DNA from: Rhizorhapis sp036570425
GTDB taxonomy: Bacteria > Pseudomonadota > Alphaproteobacteria > Sphingomonadales > Sphingomonadaceae
Reading direction: 5' to 3'
NCBI GenBank assembly: GCA_036570425.1
Contig: DATCYF010000003.1
Coordinates: forward strand, 186,001-250,000
Length of the DNA stretch: 64,000 bases
The notes beneath the pieces are model-generated. The model was not told the origin of the DNA. It made no database searches and was given only the letters and a program-made list of their open reading frames with translations. Below are positions 7,646-15,968 of this stretch, one piece after another. A program made the translations under genes and the position numbers. How positions within the stretch are numbered: position 1 is the stretch's first letter; each line of letters opens with the position of its first letter.

Positions 7646-8481
7646 GGGTCAGGACTCGTTGGTCATAGCCAGAAGATGACGGTGGCAGCGAGGGCGATGG
7701 CGGAGAAGAAGGCGGTTGGGCATCGGTCGTAGCGGGTAGCGACGCGGCGCCAGTCCTTCAGGCGGCCGAACATGATCTCGATGCGGCTGCGGCGCCTGTA
7801 CCGGCGCTTGTCGTATCTGACCGGTTCGTTGCGGGATTTCCGACCTGGGATGCAGGGCTGGATGCCCTTGGCTTCCAGCGCATCCCTGAACCAGTCGGCG
7901 TCATAGCCGCGGTCGCCGAGCAGCCACTGCGCCTTTGGGAGATCGTCCAGCAGCGCGGCTGCACCGGTGTAGTCGCTGACCTGCCCGGCGGTCATGAAGA
8001 AGCTCAAGGGGCGGCCGTTCGCATCGGTGACGGCGTGAAGCTTCGTGTTCATGCCGCCTTTGGTGCGTCCGATCAGCCGGCCAAGACCCCCTTTTTAACC
8101 CGCAGGCTCGATGCCGTGCGGTGTGCCTTCAGGTAGGTCGCGTCGATCATGACGGTCTTCGGGTCGGCGCTTGCGGCAGCCAGCCCCTCCATCATACGGA
8201 GGAAGACACCCCGTTCACCCCACCGCTTCCACCGGTTGTACAGCGTCTTGTGCGGACCATACGCGCTCGGCGCATCACGCCACCGCAGCCCGTTGCGGTT
8301 GACGAAGACGATCCCGCTCAACACCCGCCGATCATCAACCCGAGGCTTGCCATGGCTCTTGGGAAAGTACGGCTGCAGACGCGTCATCTGCTCATCCGTT
8401 AGCCAGTACAGGTCGCTCATCCTCAGTCTCCTCACGGATCCTGAATCAGATCGAGCCTCTCACATCAATGGGTCCTGACCC
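7646..8481 (-). mobile_element. IS5-family (IS427-like group) insertion sequence, 836 bp
   Basis: The ends are 16-bp imperfect inverted repeats: GGGTCAGGACTCGTTG at 7646-7661 and, inverted, GGGTCAGGACCCATTG at 8466-8481 (14 of 16 match). TA flanks both sides (7644-7645, 8482-8483) as a 2-bp target duplication. It carries one transposase split into two frames. It is inserted in the last codon of the fseA-like gene. Confidence 0.9.
7663..8420 (-). CDS. IS5-family transposase, two frames joined by programmed frameshift
   Basis: The first frame (8420 to 8073) is the N-terminal part with MSDLYWLTDEQMTRLQPYFP and the first DDE aspartate in VMIDATYLKAHRT. The second (to 7663) continues GRTKGGMNTKLHAVTDANG, has LLGDRGYDADWFRDAL (second Asp) and ends RRRSRIEIMFGRLKDWRRVATRYDR with the catalytic Glu. 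The frames join by a -1 shift on AAAAAGGGGG (plus-strand 8087-8096), the usual device of the IS427 group. The ATG at 8420 has GAGG upstream. All catalytic residues remain, so the element looks active. Confidence 0.88.
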
Positions 8482-9252
8482 TAGCAACGTCCGGTAGCCA
8501 CCCGCGACCATCTCTCGAGCAAGGGCTATCAGTCGGCGACAGTGCGACTTGAGCGCTTCATCGGCCCACTCATCCCGTACCCGTTCGAAACCGAACAGCA
8601 TGATGCCCACGTCGCGGATGCTCGCGCCTGCAGCCAGCGCATCATGAACGCGAAGCGCCAGCACCTGCCGCCGCAGGCGCTGGCAGGCACGCGTCGACAG
8701 GGCCGGAATACGTCCGGTGCGCCGAAGATGGAGAAAGCGTCGCAGCGCGACCATCGCCGGCCCGTCCTCCTCCATTCCTGCGAGGCCGAGCACAAGCGAG
8801 ACAGGTCCGTACAGAAGGGAACCGGAGAATACATCAAGGCGGATAGATCCTGCACGCCCACGAAGCAGGACATGCTGGCATTCACTGCCGTTGACCACGA
8901 ACGCCTTCGCATCGCATGTGGCCAGGTCGAAGGGCGTGCCAAGCCGGCCAGATGCGGGCAAAGCCAGCAACCTCAGGACCGAGCGGTCGACCTCCGCGCT
9001 CCATAGCAGGGACGCATCGGTACAGCGCCGCTCGGCATCCGGCATGTTCAGGCAGCCCCAGAGCGCGGTGCATTGTGCCGGTGCCGGATCGAGGATCGCC
9101 GTGTCGTGCCCAGGCAAAGCGGACCTGTCAGCAAGCTTCCGATAGTCGGGATCACGCCGAAGCCACTCCCACGCTAGGTCGGCCGGACCGGCATCGTCGA
9201 GATAACGATACGATGCGGCAGCCGGCCAGGCATCTGGCTGGGCCGCCGACAT
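8446..9252 (-). CDS. fseA: DUF6499-DUF2285 fusion, FseA-like excision activator, C-terminus altered by IS
   Basis: 268 aa. N-terminal DUF6499 (SYRYLDDAGPADLAWEWLRRDPDY, residues 14-37) and C-terminal DUF2285 (about 195-256, ending EMVAGGYRTLL). In the Mesorhizobium symbiosis ICE these domains are encoded by two genes joined by ribosomal frameshifting to give FseA, the activator of excision; here they form one continuous gene. It is last in the luxR-luxI-phyH operon, 27 bp after phyH. The IS enters at the leucine codon CTA: removing it with one TA restores CTA AGG TGA, i.e. a natural end LLR. The present protein instead ends with 11 IS-encoded residues beginning GSGPIDV, so it is probably still functional. 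Confidence 0.82.
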   Translation of the reverse strand: MSAAQPDAWPAAASYRYLDDAGPADLAWEWLRRDPDYRKLADRSALPGHDTAILDPAPAQCTALWGCLNMPDAERRCTDASLLWSAEVDRSVLRLLALPASGRLGTPFDLATCDAKAFVVNGSECQHVLLRGRAGSIRLDVFSGSLLYGPVSLVLGLAGMEEDGPAMVALRRFLHLRRTGRIPALSTRACQRLRRQVLALRVHDALAAGASIRDVGIMLFGFERVRDEWADEALKSHCRRLIALAREMVAGGYRTLLGSGPIDVRGSI

Positions 9253-9279
9253 CGCACGTCACCCGCGCTTATCCGGTTT

Positions 9280-10146
9280 TCAGCCGGTCTCGCCCCGTTG
9301 CGCCTCCACGAAGCGGGCTATGGCCTCGTCCTGGTCGGGCCGCAGCGCATCGATCGCGGGCAAGTGGTCGGGCAAGTCGTCACGCAGCAGGACCGAAGGG
9401 CATTGTCCCTCGACATTTCCGAGGTTCGGCCGGTGCTGGGCGTAGCCGACCAGCGCCGCCAGATCCGGCGCGAAGCGGCGCGCGATAGCCGGCGGATAGA
9501 CAAGCCACTGCAGCTCGAAGGGCTTGAGCCAGCCGAGGCAATAGCTGACGACGATCCCGCGCCGGGGCGCCCGGCTGACGTTTCCGCCACCCCCGTGGAG
9601 CGTGGAGCCGAGGAACAGCAAGGCATCGCCGGGGGACAGGCGGGGCACGATCGCCTCGTCCTCGTCCATGCCGGGAATGTCGGGGTCGAGGTGGCTGCCG
9701 GGCCAGAGCCGGGTGCCGCCATTCTCCCGCGTGAAGGGATCGAGCGGCCACATGACGTTAACGAGGTATTCGAGCGTGCCCTTGGGGCCTGCCCACATGT
9801 CCTGGTCGCGATGCGGCAGTTGCGGCAGCGCACCGGGATGGATCTCGATCGCCTGGGTGAGGTTCAGCGCAATGCGATCGCACCACGGCAGGAGCGCTGC
9901 CTCGACCATGGCGAGCACCTGTTCGTGCATCACCAGCTGCGCCATAGCGGGCGAACGCCTGAGCAAGGCGCCGAAGCGCTTGGTACGCGGCCCGTAGAAA
10001 TTGCCCTCGCATAGCGGCGTTGCAGCGAAGCACGGCGCCAGCCCCTCATTGATGCCCGCGATCAGCGCGGGATCGGCTGCCCGCTCGATGACGCAATAGC
10101 CGTCACGAGCCAGCGTCGCGCTCGCGCGGTCGACGCGCGCGCTCAT
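9280..10146 (-). CDS. Phytanoyl-CoA dioxygenase (PhyH) family Fe(II)/2-oxoglutarate oxygenase
   Basis: 288-aa member of the PhyH oxygenases. The metal triad is visible: His-Arg-Asp in LPHRDQDMW and the distal histidine in GSTLHGGGGNVS, followed by an arginine-rich RAPRRGIVVSYCLGW that would hold 2-oxoglutarate. The ATG at 10146 overlaps the luxI stop by 4 bases, so it is translated with the AHL synthase. PhyH genes beside luxI recur in sphingomonads. A role in hydroxylating the acyl signal or its precursor is an attractive inference, but the substrate is unknown. Confidence 0.85.
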   Translation of the reverse strand: MSARVDRASATLARDGYCVIERAADPALIAGINEGLAPCFAATPLCEGNFYGPRTKRFGALLRRSPAMAQLVMHEQVLAMVEAALLPWCDRIALNLTQAIEIHPGALPQLPHRDQDMWAGPKGTLEYLVNVMWPLDPFTRENGGTRLWPGSHLDPDIPGMDEDEAIVPRLSPGDALLFLGSTLHGGGGNVSRAPRRGIVVSYCLGWLKPFELQWLVYPPAIARRFAPDLAALVGYAQHRPNLGNVEGQCPSVLLRDDLPDHLPAIDALRPDQDEAIARFVEAQRGETG

Positions 10147-10748
10147 GCCGCCGCTGCCCGGGCTGCGCCCACATAGGTGCCCGACCAGCACAGCCTGTCC
10201 GGCGTATCCGGCCGGATGTGGGCAGCGAAGGCACCCACCAGGCCGCTGTCGACCCGGACGGCCGGCCCCAGCGGCTCGGCAGCCCAGCCCATGGCGAGCA
10301 CTTCCTTGCGGAAGGCATCGGGAAGCACGCCGGTCAGGCAAGCGATGCCGCGCGCGAGCGCGAAGTCGACCATGGCCGATATCAGCTGGTTACGAAGCTG
10401 TCGCCGCCGCACGGCGCCGTGCCGCAGCGGCAGGCACAGCCGCGTGCTTTCCCAGATGGTGGGACCGGTCGGTACCCCGCCCGGGCACAGATGCGGGAAT
10501 ATCTCGCCAAGCATATGCGGGCGAGTGGTCGGCATCAGCCTGATCGAGGCCTCGTGCTCGCCAGCCGCGTTCGCGCAGACGATGTAGACCGTCTCCGGCC
10601 CATCGAACTGGTCGATCTCAAGACGACCATCGACCACCGGCACATCCCAGCCGAACAGGTCGACGAAGAGGCGCTTGCGGTCGGCGAACATGGCCTCGAG
10701 GAGCGGTCGGCTCCGCGGCTCGAGATGGTTTTCGACGATGTGGATCAT
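10143..10748 (-). CDS. luxI: Acyl-homoserine-lactone synthase, LuxI family
   Basis: 201 aa. All diagnostic residues fall at canonical positions: Arg24, Phe28, Trp34, Glu44, Asp46, Arg70, Phe84, Glu100 and Arg103 (TIWESTRLCLP). It makes an N-acyl homoserine lactone from S-adenosylmethionine and an acyl carrier. The start at 10748 is supported by GGGAG 8 bases upstream and by the family N-terminus MIHIVENH. It follows luxR by 69 bp on the same strand. Acyl chain specificity cannot be read from sequence. Confidence 0.95.
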   Translation of the reverse strand: MIHIVENHLEPRSRPLLEAMFADRKRLFVDLFGWDVPVVDGRLEIDQFDGPETVYIVCANAAGEHEASIRLMPTTRPHMLGEIFPHLCPGGVPTGPTIWESTRLCLPLRHGAVRRRQLRNQLISAMVDFALARGIACLTGVLPDAFRKEVLAMGWAAEPLGPAVRVDSGLVGAFAAHIRPDTPDRLCWSGTYVGAARAAAA

Positions 10749-10752
10749 GAAA

Positions 10753-10790
10753 GGTGCTCCCAGGTTGCGAACACCCGCGAAGGAAGCACC
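10753..10790 (-). promoter_or_regulatory. Hairpin covering the luxI ribosome-binding site
   Basis: On the minus strand GGTGCTTCC and GGGAGCACC pair (8 of 9 positions) around a 20-nt loop. The GGGAG Shine-Dalgarno of luxI is the start of the 3' arm. Folding would hide it, giving a way to keep AHL synthesis low until the transcript is abundant or otherwise opened. Confidence 0.5.
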
Positions 10791-10817
10791 AGGAAGGCTC
10801 GGAAACAGGCCGAGCAA

Positions 10818-11600
10818 TTACTCGGGTTGACCCCGTGCCAACTCGTCGAGCCCGATTTCTCCCGCAAAGACGGCACTGACGACGAGCTCTGTGCGACCAT
10901 GCGCGTCGAACAGCTCGCGTGCCTCGGTCATGTAGCCATCGACGGTGCGCGGGGTCAGCGACAGCGCGCGGGCAATCTGCTTGTTCGAGAGGCCGCGCCC
11001 GGCAAGGACGACGCAGTCTCGCGGCCGCGGGTGCAACCGCGGTCTCGGCACAGGAGGGCGCGGAGCGCCCACGACCCGGCGAGCGGCCTGGAATGCAAAG
11101 ACACCGATCATCTGCGCCATTCCGAGCAGGCTGGCGGCCCGGTCCGGCCGCTTCGTGCCGGCAAAAGTGCAGGAGCCGGTGCAATCGCCAAGCAGGACAG
11201 ACGGCACCGTGATGCCTTCGTTGAGTCCTTCGGCTTCTCCAAGATCCAGGCATCTGCGGTCATGCCGGTCAAGGGAAATGATCCGACCAAGATCGGACCA
11301 GAGGAAGGCGCCCTCCGCGAAGGCGCAGGCGCGGATCACGGGATCGCGGCGGTATTGCCCTTCACCGATGATCCGGGCGGTAACCGCGGTCGGATAGTCC
11401 TTGATGTCCACGCGGCCCGATGGCGATGCACGCAGATCCGCATGATGGATCAGGGCATAGTGGCGGAAGCCTAACTCCGCGGTGATAGCTGCCATCAGGG
11501 CAGCGAGCTCGGCGGGAGACTGGACGGTGCGAAGCGCGCGGAGGATTGCGTCCGTTGTCGCAACGCAGGAGGCCAGAGCAAACTGGAGTCCTCCCGCCAT
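10818..11600 (-). CDS. luxR: LuxR-family quorum-sensing regulator
   Basis: 260 aa. The N-terminal autoinducer-binding domain shows YRRDPVI (Asp86, Pro87), FLWSDL (Trp101) and GLNEGITVPS. The C-terminal LuxR helix-turn-helix is GLSNKQIARALSLTPRTVDGYMTEARELF. It should respond to the AHL of the next gene and drive the operon that ends in the fseA-like activator, as TraR does in the Mesorhizobium ICE. The start at 11600 has no clear ribosome site; initiation may be leaderless or slightly downstream, where GGGAGG occurs. I found no convincing lux-box. Confidence 0.92.
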   Translation of the reverse strand: MAGGLQFALASCVATTDAILRALRTVQSPAELAALMAAITAELGFRHYALIHHADLRASPSGRVDIKDYPTAVTARIIGEGQYRRDPVIRACAFAEGAFLWSDLGRIISLDRHDRRCLDLGEAEGLNEGITVPSVLLGDCTGSCTFAGTKRPDRAASLLGMAQMIGVFAFQAARRVVGAPRPPVPRPRLHPRPRDCVVLAGRGLSNKQIARALSLTPRTVDGYMTEARELFDAHGRTELVVSAVFAGEIGLDELARGQPE

Positions 11601-11700
11601 GAATCATGCGCCCAGCTTCCGGGCCGGCAAAGCCAGGATCGCTGTCATCCCATTCGCCCCCGCTCATCGAGGCGGGCGCTCGCATTGCGGCGCTTCAGCA

Positions 11701-12210
11701 CTACGCGCTCACGAGCCGATGCCGGACGAAGTGCTGCTCGACCACCTCGCCACCCCACCGTCGTCCCGGCTGCTCGTCGACCAAGTCGAAGCCAACGCCC
11801 TCGTAAAGCCGTCGCGCCGCATCGAGGCCGGCAAAGGTCCAAAGCTCGACCCGATCGAATCCGCGTGCATCGGCAAAGGACAGGGCAGCGCCCAGTAGCG
11901 CGCTGCCGATACCCGCGCCGCGGGCGCCATCGTCGACGATGAACCAGCGCAAATGCCCGGCGTCGCCGCCAAGATCCTCGCCATCGAGCACGACGCATCC
12001 CAGCATCCGGTCACCGGCACAGGCCGACCAGATCCCGTTCGAAGGTCGGTCGAGCCGCTGGACGAAGTCCGCCATGCCGGCGGCAACCTGAGCCTCGAAG
12101 AATGCGCCGAAGCCTGCGTGACGCGCGTAGAAGTCCGCGTGCATACGCACGCATGTCCCGAGGATCCCCGGGCGGTAGCCCTCCACCAGATGCCAGCTGT
12201 GCTTGTTCAT
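11701..12210 (-). CDS. GNAT family N-acetyltransferase
   Basis: 169 aa. The acetyl-CoA binding motif appears as VDDGARGAGIGSALLGAAL (R/Q-x-x-G-x-G/A), followed by the family strand RVELWTFAGLDAARRLYEGVGFDLV. The N-terminal region, MNKHSWHLVEGYRPGILGTCVRMHADFY, resembles the GNAT domain that accompanies MarR-type proteins, but no regulator is fused here. It lies 100 bp upstream of luxR on the same strand and may be read into the quorum-sensing operon. The substrate is unknown. Confidence 0.88.
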   Translation of the reverse strand: MNKHSWHLVEGYRPGILGTCVRMHADFYARHAGFGAFFEAQVAAGMADFVQRLDRPSNGIWSACAGDRMLGCVVLDGEDLGGDAGHLRWFIVDDGARGAGIGSALLGAALSFADARGFDRVELWTFAGLDAARRLYEGVGFDLVDEQPGRRWGGEVVEQHFVRHRLVSA

Positions 12211-12258
12211 GTTCGTGCCCGCCGAGTTGCTTTGGCTGAAGGATGATGCGCGCCGCGC

Positions 12259-13230
12259 TCACCCGCGATCGGGTCGCTGCGGCCGGGTGCTGCCGAGCGC
12301 CCAGAATTGCCCGCCGCTTTCCAGCCAACCGGCAGTCGCGCGCCAGAAGCCGTCCCGGTGGCGCGAATGGAACAGGTCGAAATGGCCGATCCTCTCGACG
12401 CCCAGGTCATCCGGCGAGAGGATCAGGCGCGTCTTGCTCGCGCCGGTGTAATAGACAAGTGCACGCTCCACGGCCGCCGGGGTTCCGTAGGGATCATCGC
12501 TTGCCGTGACCGCGAGCAGTGGGCCGCGAAATGCCGAGAGGCGGCGCAGCACTTCCGTCCGTTCAGCGGCCGGGAAACTGTGTTCGACACGTGCGCGCCG
12601 GAAAGCCCATTCGTAGGCGACGCCCGCCGGCAGGTCCTCGAGCCATCCAAGCTGACTGCCGGGGAAATAGCCCAGCATCGCGGTAAGTGCCGGCATCGCA
12701 ATGTGCCACTTAATGATGTGGCGCAGCCGGGCCGACGATGCATAGTCGCGCCAATAGGCATATTGCGCCCCGACCGTCAGCACCGCCGAGCAGCGCTCCA
12801 GCCTGGGTGCCAGGCCGGGAAGGAAGCCGCCGATGCTGTGGCCGACGACCATCACCGGCCGCCCACCAGCCCGCTGCTCGGCAGCATCGAGCACGGCGGC
12901 GAAATCCTGTGTCCCCCATTCGCGCCAACGATAGCCACAGCCCTTGAGGCGCGGCGGCCGTGAATCTCCGATCCCCCGGTAATCGTAAGTGATGGCATCG
13001 AAGCCGCGGCCGGCGAGGAACGCGGCGTAGCGATGATAATAGCGCGCGAGCACACCGGTCGCGGCGTTGATGATAACGAGACCCCTGCCGCCGCCCTGCC
13101 AGAGATGCCCGGCGAGGAGCACGCCATCCGCGCACCGGAACTGCAACGGCTGCGACACTGGGCTCGGGATATCCGATCCGTTCGCTTCATCGTTGTTGCC
13201 GGACACCGCGTGCTCCATGGCGCTTCTCAC
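12259..13230 (-). CDS. Alpha/beta hydrolase (YheT/lysophospholipase-like)
   Basis: 323 aa. The nucleophile elbow is GHSIGG (about residue 130) and the late histidine lies in RIGHFDLFHSRHRDGFW; the acid is likely in TASDDPYGTP. The start is a GTG at 13230 preceded by GAGAGG; an ATG four codons in is the alternative. It diverges from the membrane protein/MFS pair across a promoter holding the 18-bp sequence shared with the 20.4-kb promoter, so it probably belongs to that metabolic regulon rather than to quorum sensing. The ester or amide substrate is unknown. Confidence 0.87.
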   Translation of the reverse strand: MRSAMEHAVSGNNDEANGSDIPSPVSQPLQFRCADGVLLAGHLWQGGGRGLVIINAATGVLARYYHRYAAFLAGRGFDAITYDYRGIGDSRPPRLKGCGYRWREWGTQDFAAVLDAAEQRAGGRPVMVVGHSIGGFLPGLAPRLERCSAVLTVGAQYAYWRDYASSARLRHIIKWHIAMPALTAMLGYFPGSQLGWLEDLPAGVAYEWAFRRARVEHSFPAAERTEVLRRLSAFRGPLLAVTASDDPYGTPAAVERALVYYTGASKTRLILSPDDLGVERIGHFDLFHSRHRDGFWRATAGWLESGGQFWALGSTRPQRPDRG

Positions 13231-13252
13231 ATTGACCTCTCCAAACTTATCT

Positions 13253-13295
13253 GATTGTATCGATTGAACACATATAATCCAGTATATTGTTCAAT
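13253..13295. promoter_or_regulatory. Divergent promoter with shared 18-bp motif and dyad
   Basis: GATTGTATCGATTGAACA (13253-13270) is identical to 20382-20399. Its last part, ATTGAACA (13263-13270), is mirrored by TGTTCAAT at 13288-13295. A perfect TATAAT lies between them at 13273-13278. A candidate binding site for the MocR regulator encoded at 15969-17462, controlling the hydrolase leftwards and the transporter genes rightwards. Confidence 0.6.
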
Positions 13296-13305
13296 AGGTG
13301 GTGCG

Positions 13306-13851
13306 ATGGGGCGGGAAGAAGCTGGCTGGTCCGGGATGCTGTACGATTCCACACCCGGCCAGCGGCGGTTCACAGTGGTCGCGAGCGGGATCGCCATGGT
13401 CGTGGCCAGCGTCTGCGCAGGCCTGTCGCAGGTCCCATGGGCCAGCTGGCAGTGGGCGCTGATGCTGTTCGTCGCCTTCGACCTCGGGGGCGGCGTCGCG
13501 GCGATGTGCCTGCCGCCGGCCATCCGCAAGGTTCGTCCAGCCCATGAGCCGCTTAAACCCCTCATGTTCGCAGCCTTTCACATCCATCCGCTGTTCCTGG
13601 CGCTCGTCTTCCCGGACCAGGACTGGACGGCGATGTTCGTGCTCTACGGTGCCGGTGTGGCAGGCGTGGCAGCGGCAGGACTGGCGCCCGATGCCTATCG
13701 TGCCGGCGTGTCACTCGCGTGGTGCGCCTGCGTCCTGCCGATTGTTCAGCTGCTTGGGCCGATGCCCGGCCTCGCGTGGCTCGCTCCTGCCTATCTGCTC
13801 AAGCTTGTCGGATCACACGCCGCGCCGCTGCCCACGGGCGAACAGTCGTGA
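13306..13851 (+). CDS. Small integral membrane protein
   Basis: 181 aa with about five hydrophobic segments (VVASGIAMVVASVCAGL, WALMLFVAFDLGGGVAAM, HPLFLALVF, AMFVLYGAGVAGVAAAGL, LAWCACVLPIVQLLG). I do not recognise a named family. The start MGREEAGW at 13306 avoids an upstream extension that runs through the operator. Its last 4 bases overlap the GTG start of the MFS carrier, so the two membrane proteins are coupled and may act together in uptake or efflux. Confidence 0.75.
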   Translation: MGREEAGWSGMLYDSTPGQRRFTVVASGIAMVVASVCAGLSQVPWASWQWALMLFVAFDLGGGVAAMCLPPAIRKVRPAHEPLKPLMFAAFHIHPLFLALVFPDQDWTAMFVLYGAGVAGVAAAGLAPDAYRAGVSLAWCACVLPIVQLLGPMPGLAWLAPAYLLKLVGSHAAPLPTGEQS

Positions 13852-15092
13852 GCAAGGGCGGCTCTCTGCCTCTCCTGGCCTTCAGCCGGTTCGGTGCCGG
13901 CGTTGCCAACATGGTCTATGCCGGCAGCCTCCCTGTCCTGATCGAGGCCTGGCGCATGACGGGTGTCGAGGCGGGAAGCATCCAGGCGACATTCAACCTG
14001 TGTTACGCCATTTCGCTCCTGCTCTGCTCGTGGGCATCGGATCATGTCGGCGCGCGCCGCGTCTTCGTAGCCGCGAACTGGCTTTCGGCGCTCGCGTTTC
14101 TGGCGTGCGCCCTGTTTGCCCGCTCGCATGAAAGCGGCCTCATTCTGTTCGGACTGCTCGCACTTGCCCTGGGCGGCTCATACACCCCGGCGATCATCCT
14201 GGTATCGGAGGCCACGGCTCCAACTCGCCGGGGATCGGCTATCGGCCTTCTGCTGACCGGTTCCTCGCTTGGCTATTTCGTCGCGATCGCCGCCTGTGCC
14301 GGCCTGGCTCAGGTCTGGGGCGCTCCCACGCTCTGGCTGCTGCTGTCGAGCGTCCCGCTGCTCGCAGCAATCGCCGGTAGCCTAGGTGCGCGCAAGCTCT
14401 CGGCCCCCGGGCCAGCGATTGCGGGCCAAGGCAGTGTGACGAAGGCACTGCTGTCCCGGAATTCGGTCCTGCTCACCACTGGCTACACCGCCCATTGCTG
14501 GGAATTGCTGGGCATGTGGGCGTGGATGCCCGCTTTCCTCACCTTCGTGCTTGCCGGCACCAGCATCCTCTCTCCTCTCGCGCTCGGGCTGCTCATTGCG
14601 GCCGCTCTCCATTTGTCGGGGGCGGCCTCCACCATGGCAGGAGGATGGGCCAGTGACAGGTGGGGCCGCAAGGCAACGCTCATCGGTATGGCAGCAGCAG
14701 GGGCGCTGCTGTCCCTCGTGATTGGCTGGAGCACGGCCTTGCCCACGATCGTGGTTCTCGTGCTCGCATTTCTCTACGGGTTCGCCGCGCTGGGCGACTC
14801 GGGCGTGCTGTCGACCGCCATGGCCGACGCCGTTCCAGCCGGCCAACTCGGCCGCCTTCTCGCCCTGCGCTCCATCCTCGGCTTCGGGGCCGGCGCATTG
14901 TCGCCCCTTGCGTTCGGCTGGATTCTCGACCTGACCAATCCGCCCGGTGCCCTGCCGAGCCAATGGGGTTGGGCATTCACCATGCTGGCGGCCGGCGGCA
15001 TCCTGGCAACGCTTGCCGCCTGGTTCCTGAATACCGGGACAGCACGAGCCGCAGTACGCATCGCCCCCGATGCAGGAGCAGGCGACAGGTAA
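13848..15092 (+). CDS. MFS transporter
   Basis: 414 aa, about 12 membrane helices. Visible MFS signatures are ASDHVGARRVFVAANW between helices 2 and 3 and GGWASDRWGRKATLIGMA in the second half, both matching the G-x-x-x-D-R-x-G-R-R/K loop. The start is the GTG at 13848 that overlaps the preceding stop (GTGA); the frame extends upstream but only as a shadow of the neighbour. The cargo is unknown; the setting suggests the substrate or product of the metabolic module. Confidence 0.9.
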   Translation: MSKGGSLPLLAFSRFGAGVANMVYAGSLPVLIEAWRMTGVEAGSIQATFNLCYAISLLLCSWASDHVGARRVFVAANWLSALAFLACALFARSHESGLILFGLLALALGGSYTPAIILVSEATAPTRRGSAIGLLLTGSSLGYFVAIAACAGLAQVWGAPTLWLLLSSVPLLAAIAGSLGARKLSAPGPAIAGQGSVTKALLSRNSVLLTTGYTAHCWELLGMWAWMPAFLTFVLAGTSILSPLALGLLIAAALHLSGAASTMAGGWASDRWGRKATLIGMAAAGALLSLVIGWSTALPTIVVLVLAFLYGFAALGDSGVLSTAMADAVPAGQLGRLLALRSILGFGAGALSPLAFGWILDLTNPPGALPSQWGWAFTMLAAGGILATLAAWFLNTGTARAAVRIAPDAGAGDR

Positions 15093-15222
15093 CGAGAGCG
15101 CGGTATGACCGCCTCATTCGGAGCTTTCCTCAGCGGTTCCGATGGAAAAGCCGATAGGGGCGACTTCCCGGCCAGCGGTGAAGCGTCCGTTACGTGCTCC
15201 TCGTCACTGCGCACGTTGCCGC

Positions 15223-15966
15223 CTAAAGTCCCCCCGAGATCCGCAACACGGTAGCATTCACGTAGGACGCTTCGTCGGAGAGCAGCCAAAGCACGCCGGC
15301 TGCGATCTCGTCCGGCTCACCGACCCTGCCGCTCGGGATGCGCGATACCACCCGGGCGGGCCGATCGGGTTCTCCGGCAGCGGCATGGATGTCGGTATGC
15401 ACCGTGCCGGGCGCGACCGCGTTGATCCGGATGCCACAGGACGCCACTTCCTTGCCGAGCCCGATGGTCAGCGCTTCGACACCCGCCTTGGTGGCGGCGT
15501 AGTGGACATACTCACCCGGTGCACCGAGCGTCGAGGCGATCGACGAGATGTTGACCATCCGTCCTTTCACATCTCGCGCACGCCAGCGACGAACTGCTTC
15601 CTGTGCCATGAACATCGTGCCGAGCAGGTTGACCTGCGTGACCTGCCGCAGCGTATCGGCACTCGCATCGGCGAACGAGCCGATGCGGCCCGTGATGCCG
15701 GCATTGTTCACGAGCATCGAGACTGGGCCAAGCTGGTTCTCGACCGCATCGAACAAGCCCGGAATGGCATCCGCCTCGCCGACGTCCTGCCGAATTGCAA
15801 GCGCGCGGCTTCCAGCGCTCTCGACTTCGCTCACAAAGGCCCGTGCGGCGGCCTCGTCCGACCGGTAGGAGAAGGCGACCGCGATCCCTGCTTGGGCGGC
15901 ACGGCGCACCACTGATGCGCCGATGCCGCGTCCTCCGCCGGTCACAAGCAGCACATCACCGGCCAT
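15223..15966 (-). CDS. Short-chain dehydrogenase/reductase
   Basis: 247 aa, classical SDR. The NAD(P) motif TGGGRGIG is at residues 9-16, NNAG at 87-90, and the catalytic Ser142, Tyr156 and Lys160 (YVHYAATKAG) are all present. The C-terminal GRVGEPDEIAAGVLWLLSDEASYV is typical of FabG-like enzymes. It is the last gene of the cupin-to-SDR operon, 2 bp after the MocR gene. Its substrate is unknown. Confidence 0.93.
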   Translation of the reverse strand: MAGDVLLVTGGGRGIGASVVRRAAQAGIAVAFSYRSDEAAARAFVSEVESAGSRALAIRQDVGEADAIPGLFDAVENQLGPVSMLVNNAGITGRIGSFADASADTLRQVTQVNLLGTMFMAQEAVRRWRARDVKGRMVNISSIASTLGAPGEYVHYAATKAGVEALTIGLGKEVASCGIRINAVAPGTVHTDIHAAAGEPDRPARVVSRIPSGRVGEPDEIAAGVLWLLSDEASYVNATVLRISGGL

Positions 15967-15968
15967 CG

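Noticed and set aside
10218..11474. 418-codon plus-strand frame opposite luxI/luxR
   Set aside because: Low-complexity, no domain; the opposite strand encodes canonical LuxI and LuxR residues.
11601..11700. lux-box upstream of luxR
   Set aside because: A partial GCTT...AAGC dyad exists but its inner positions do not pair; no convincing 18-20 bp lux/tra box was found here or before luxI.
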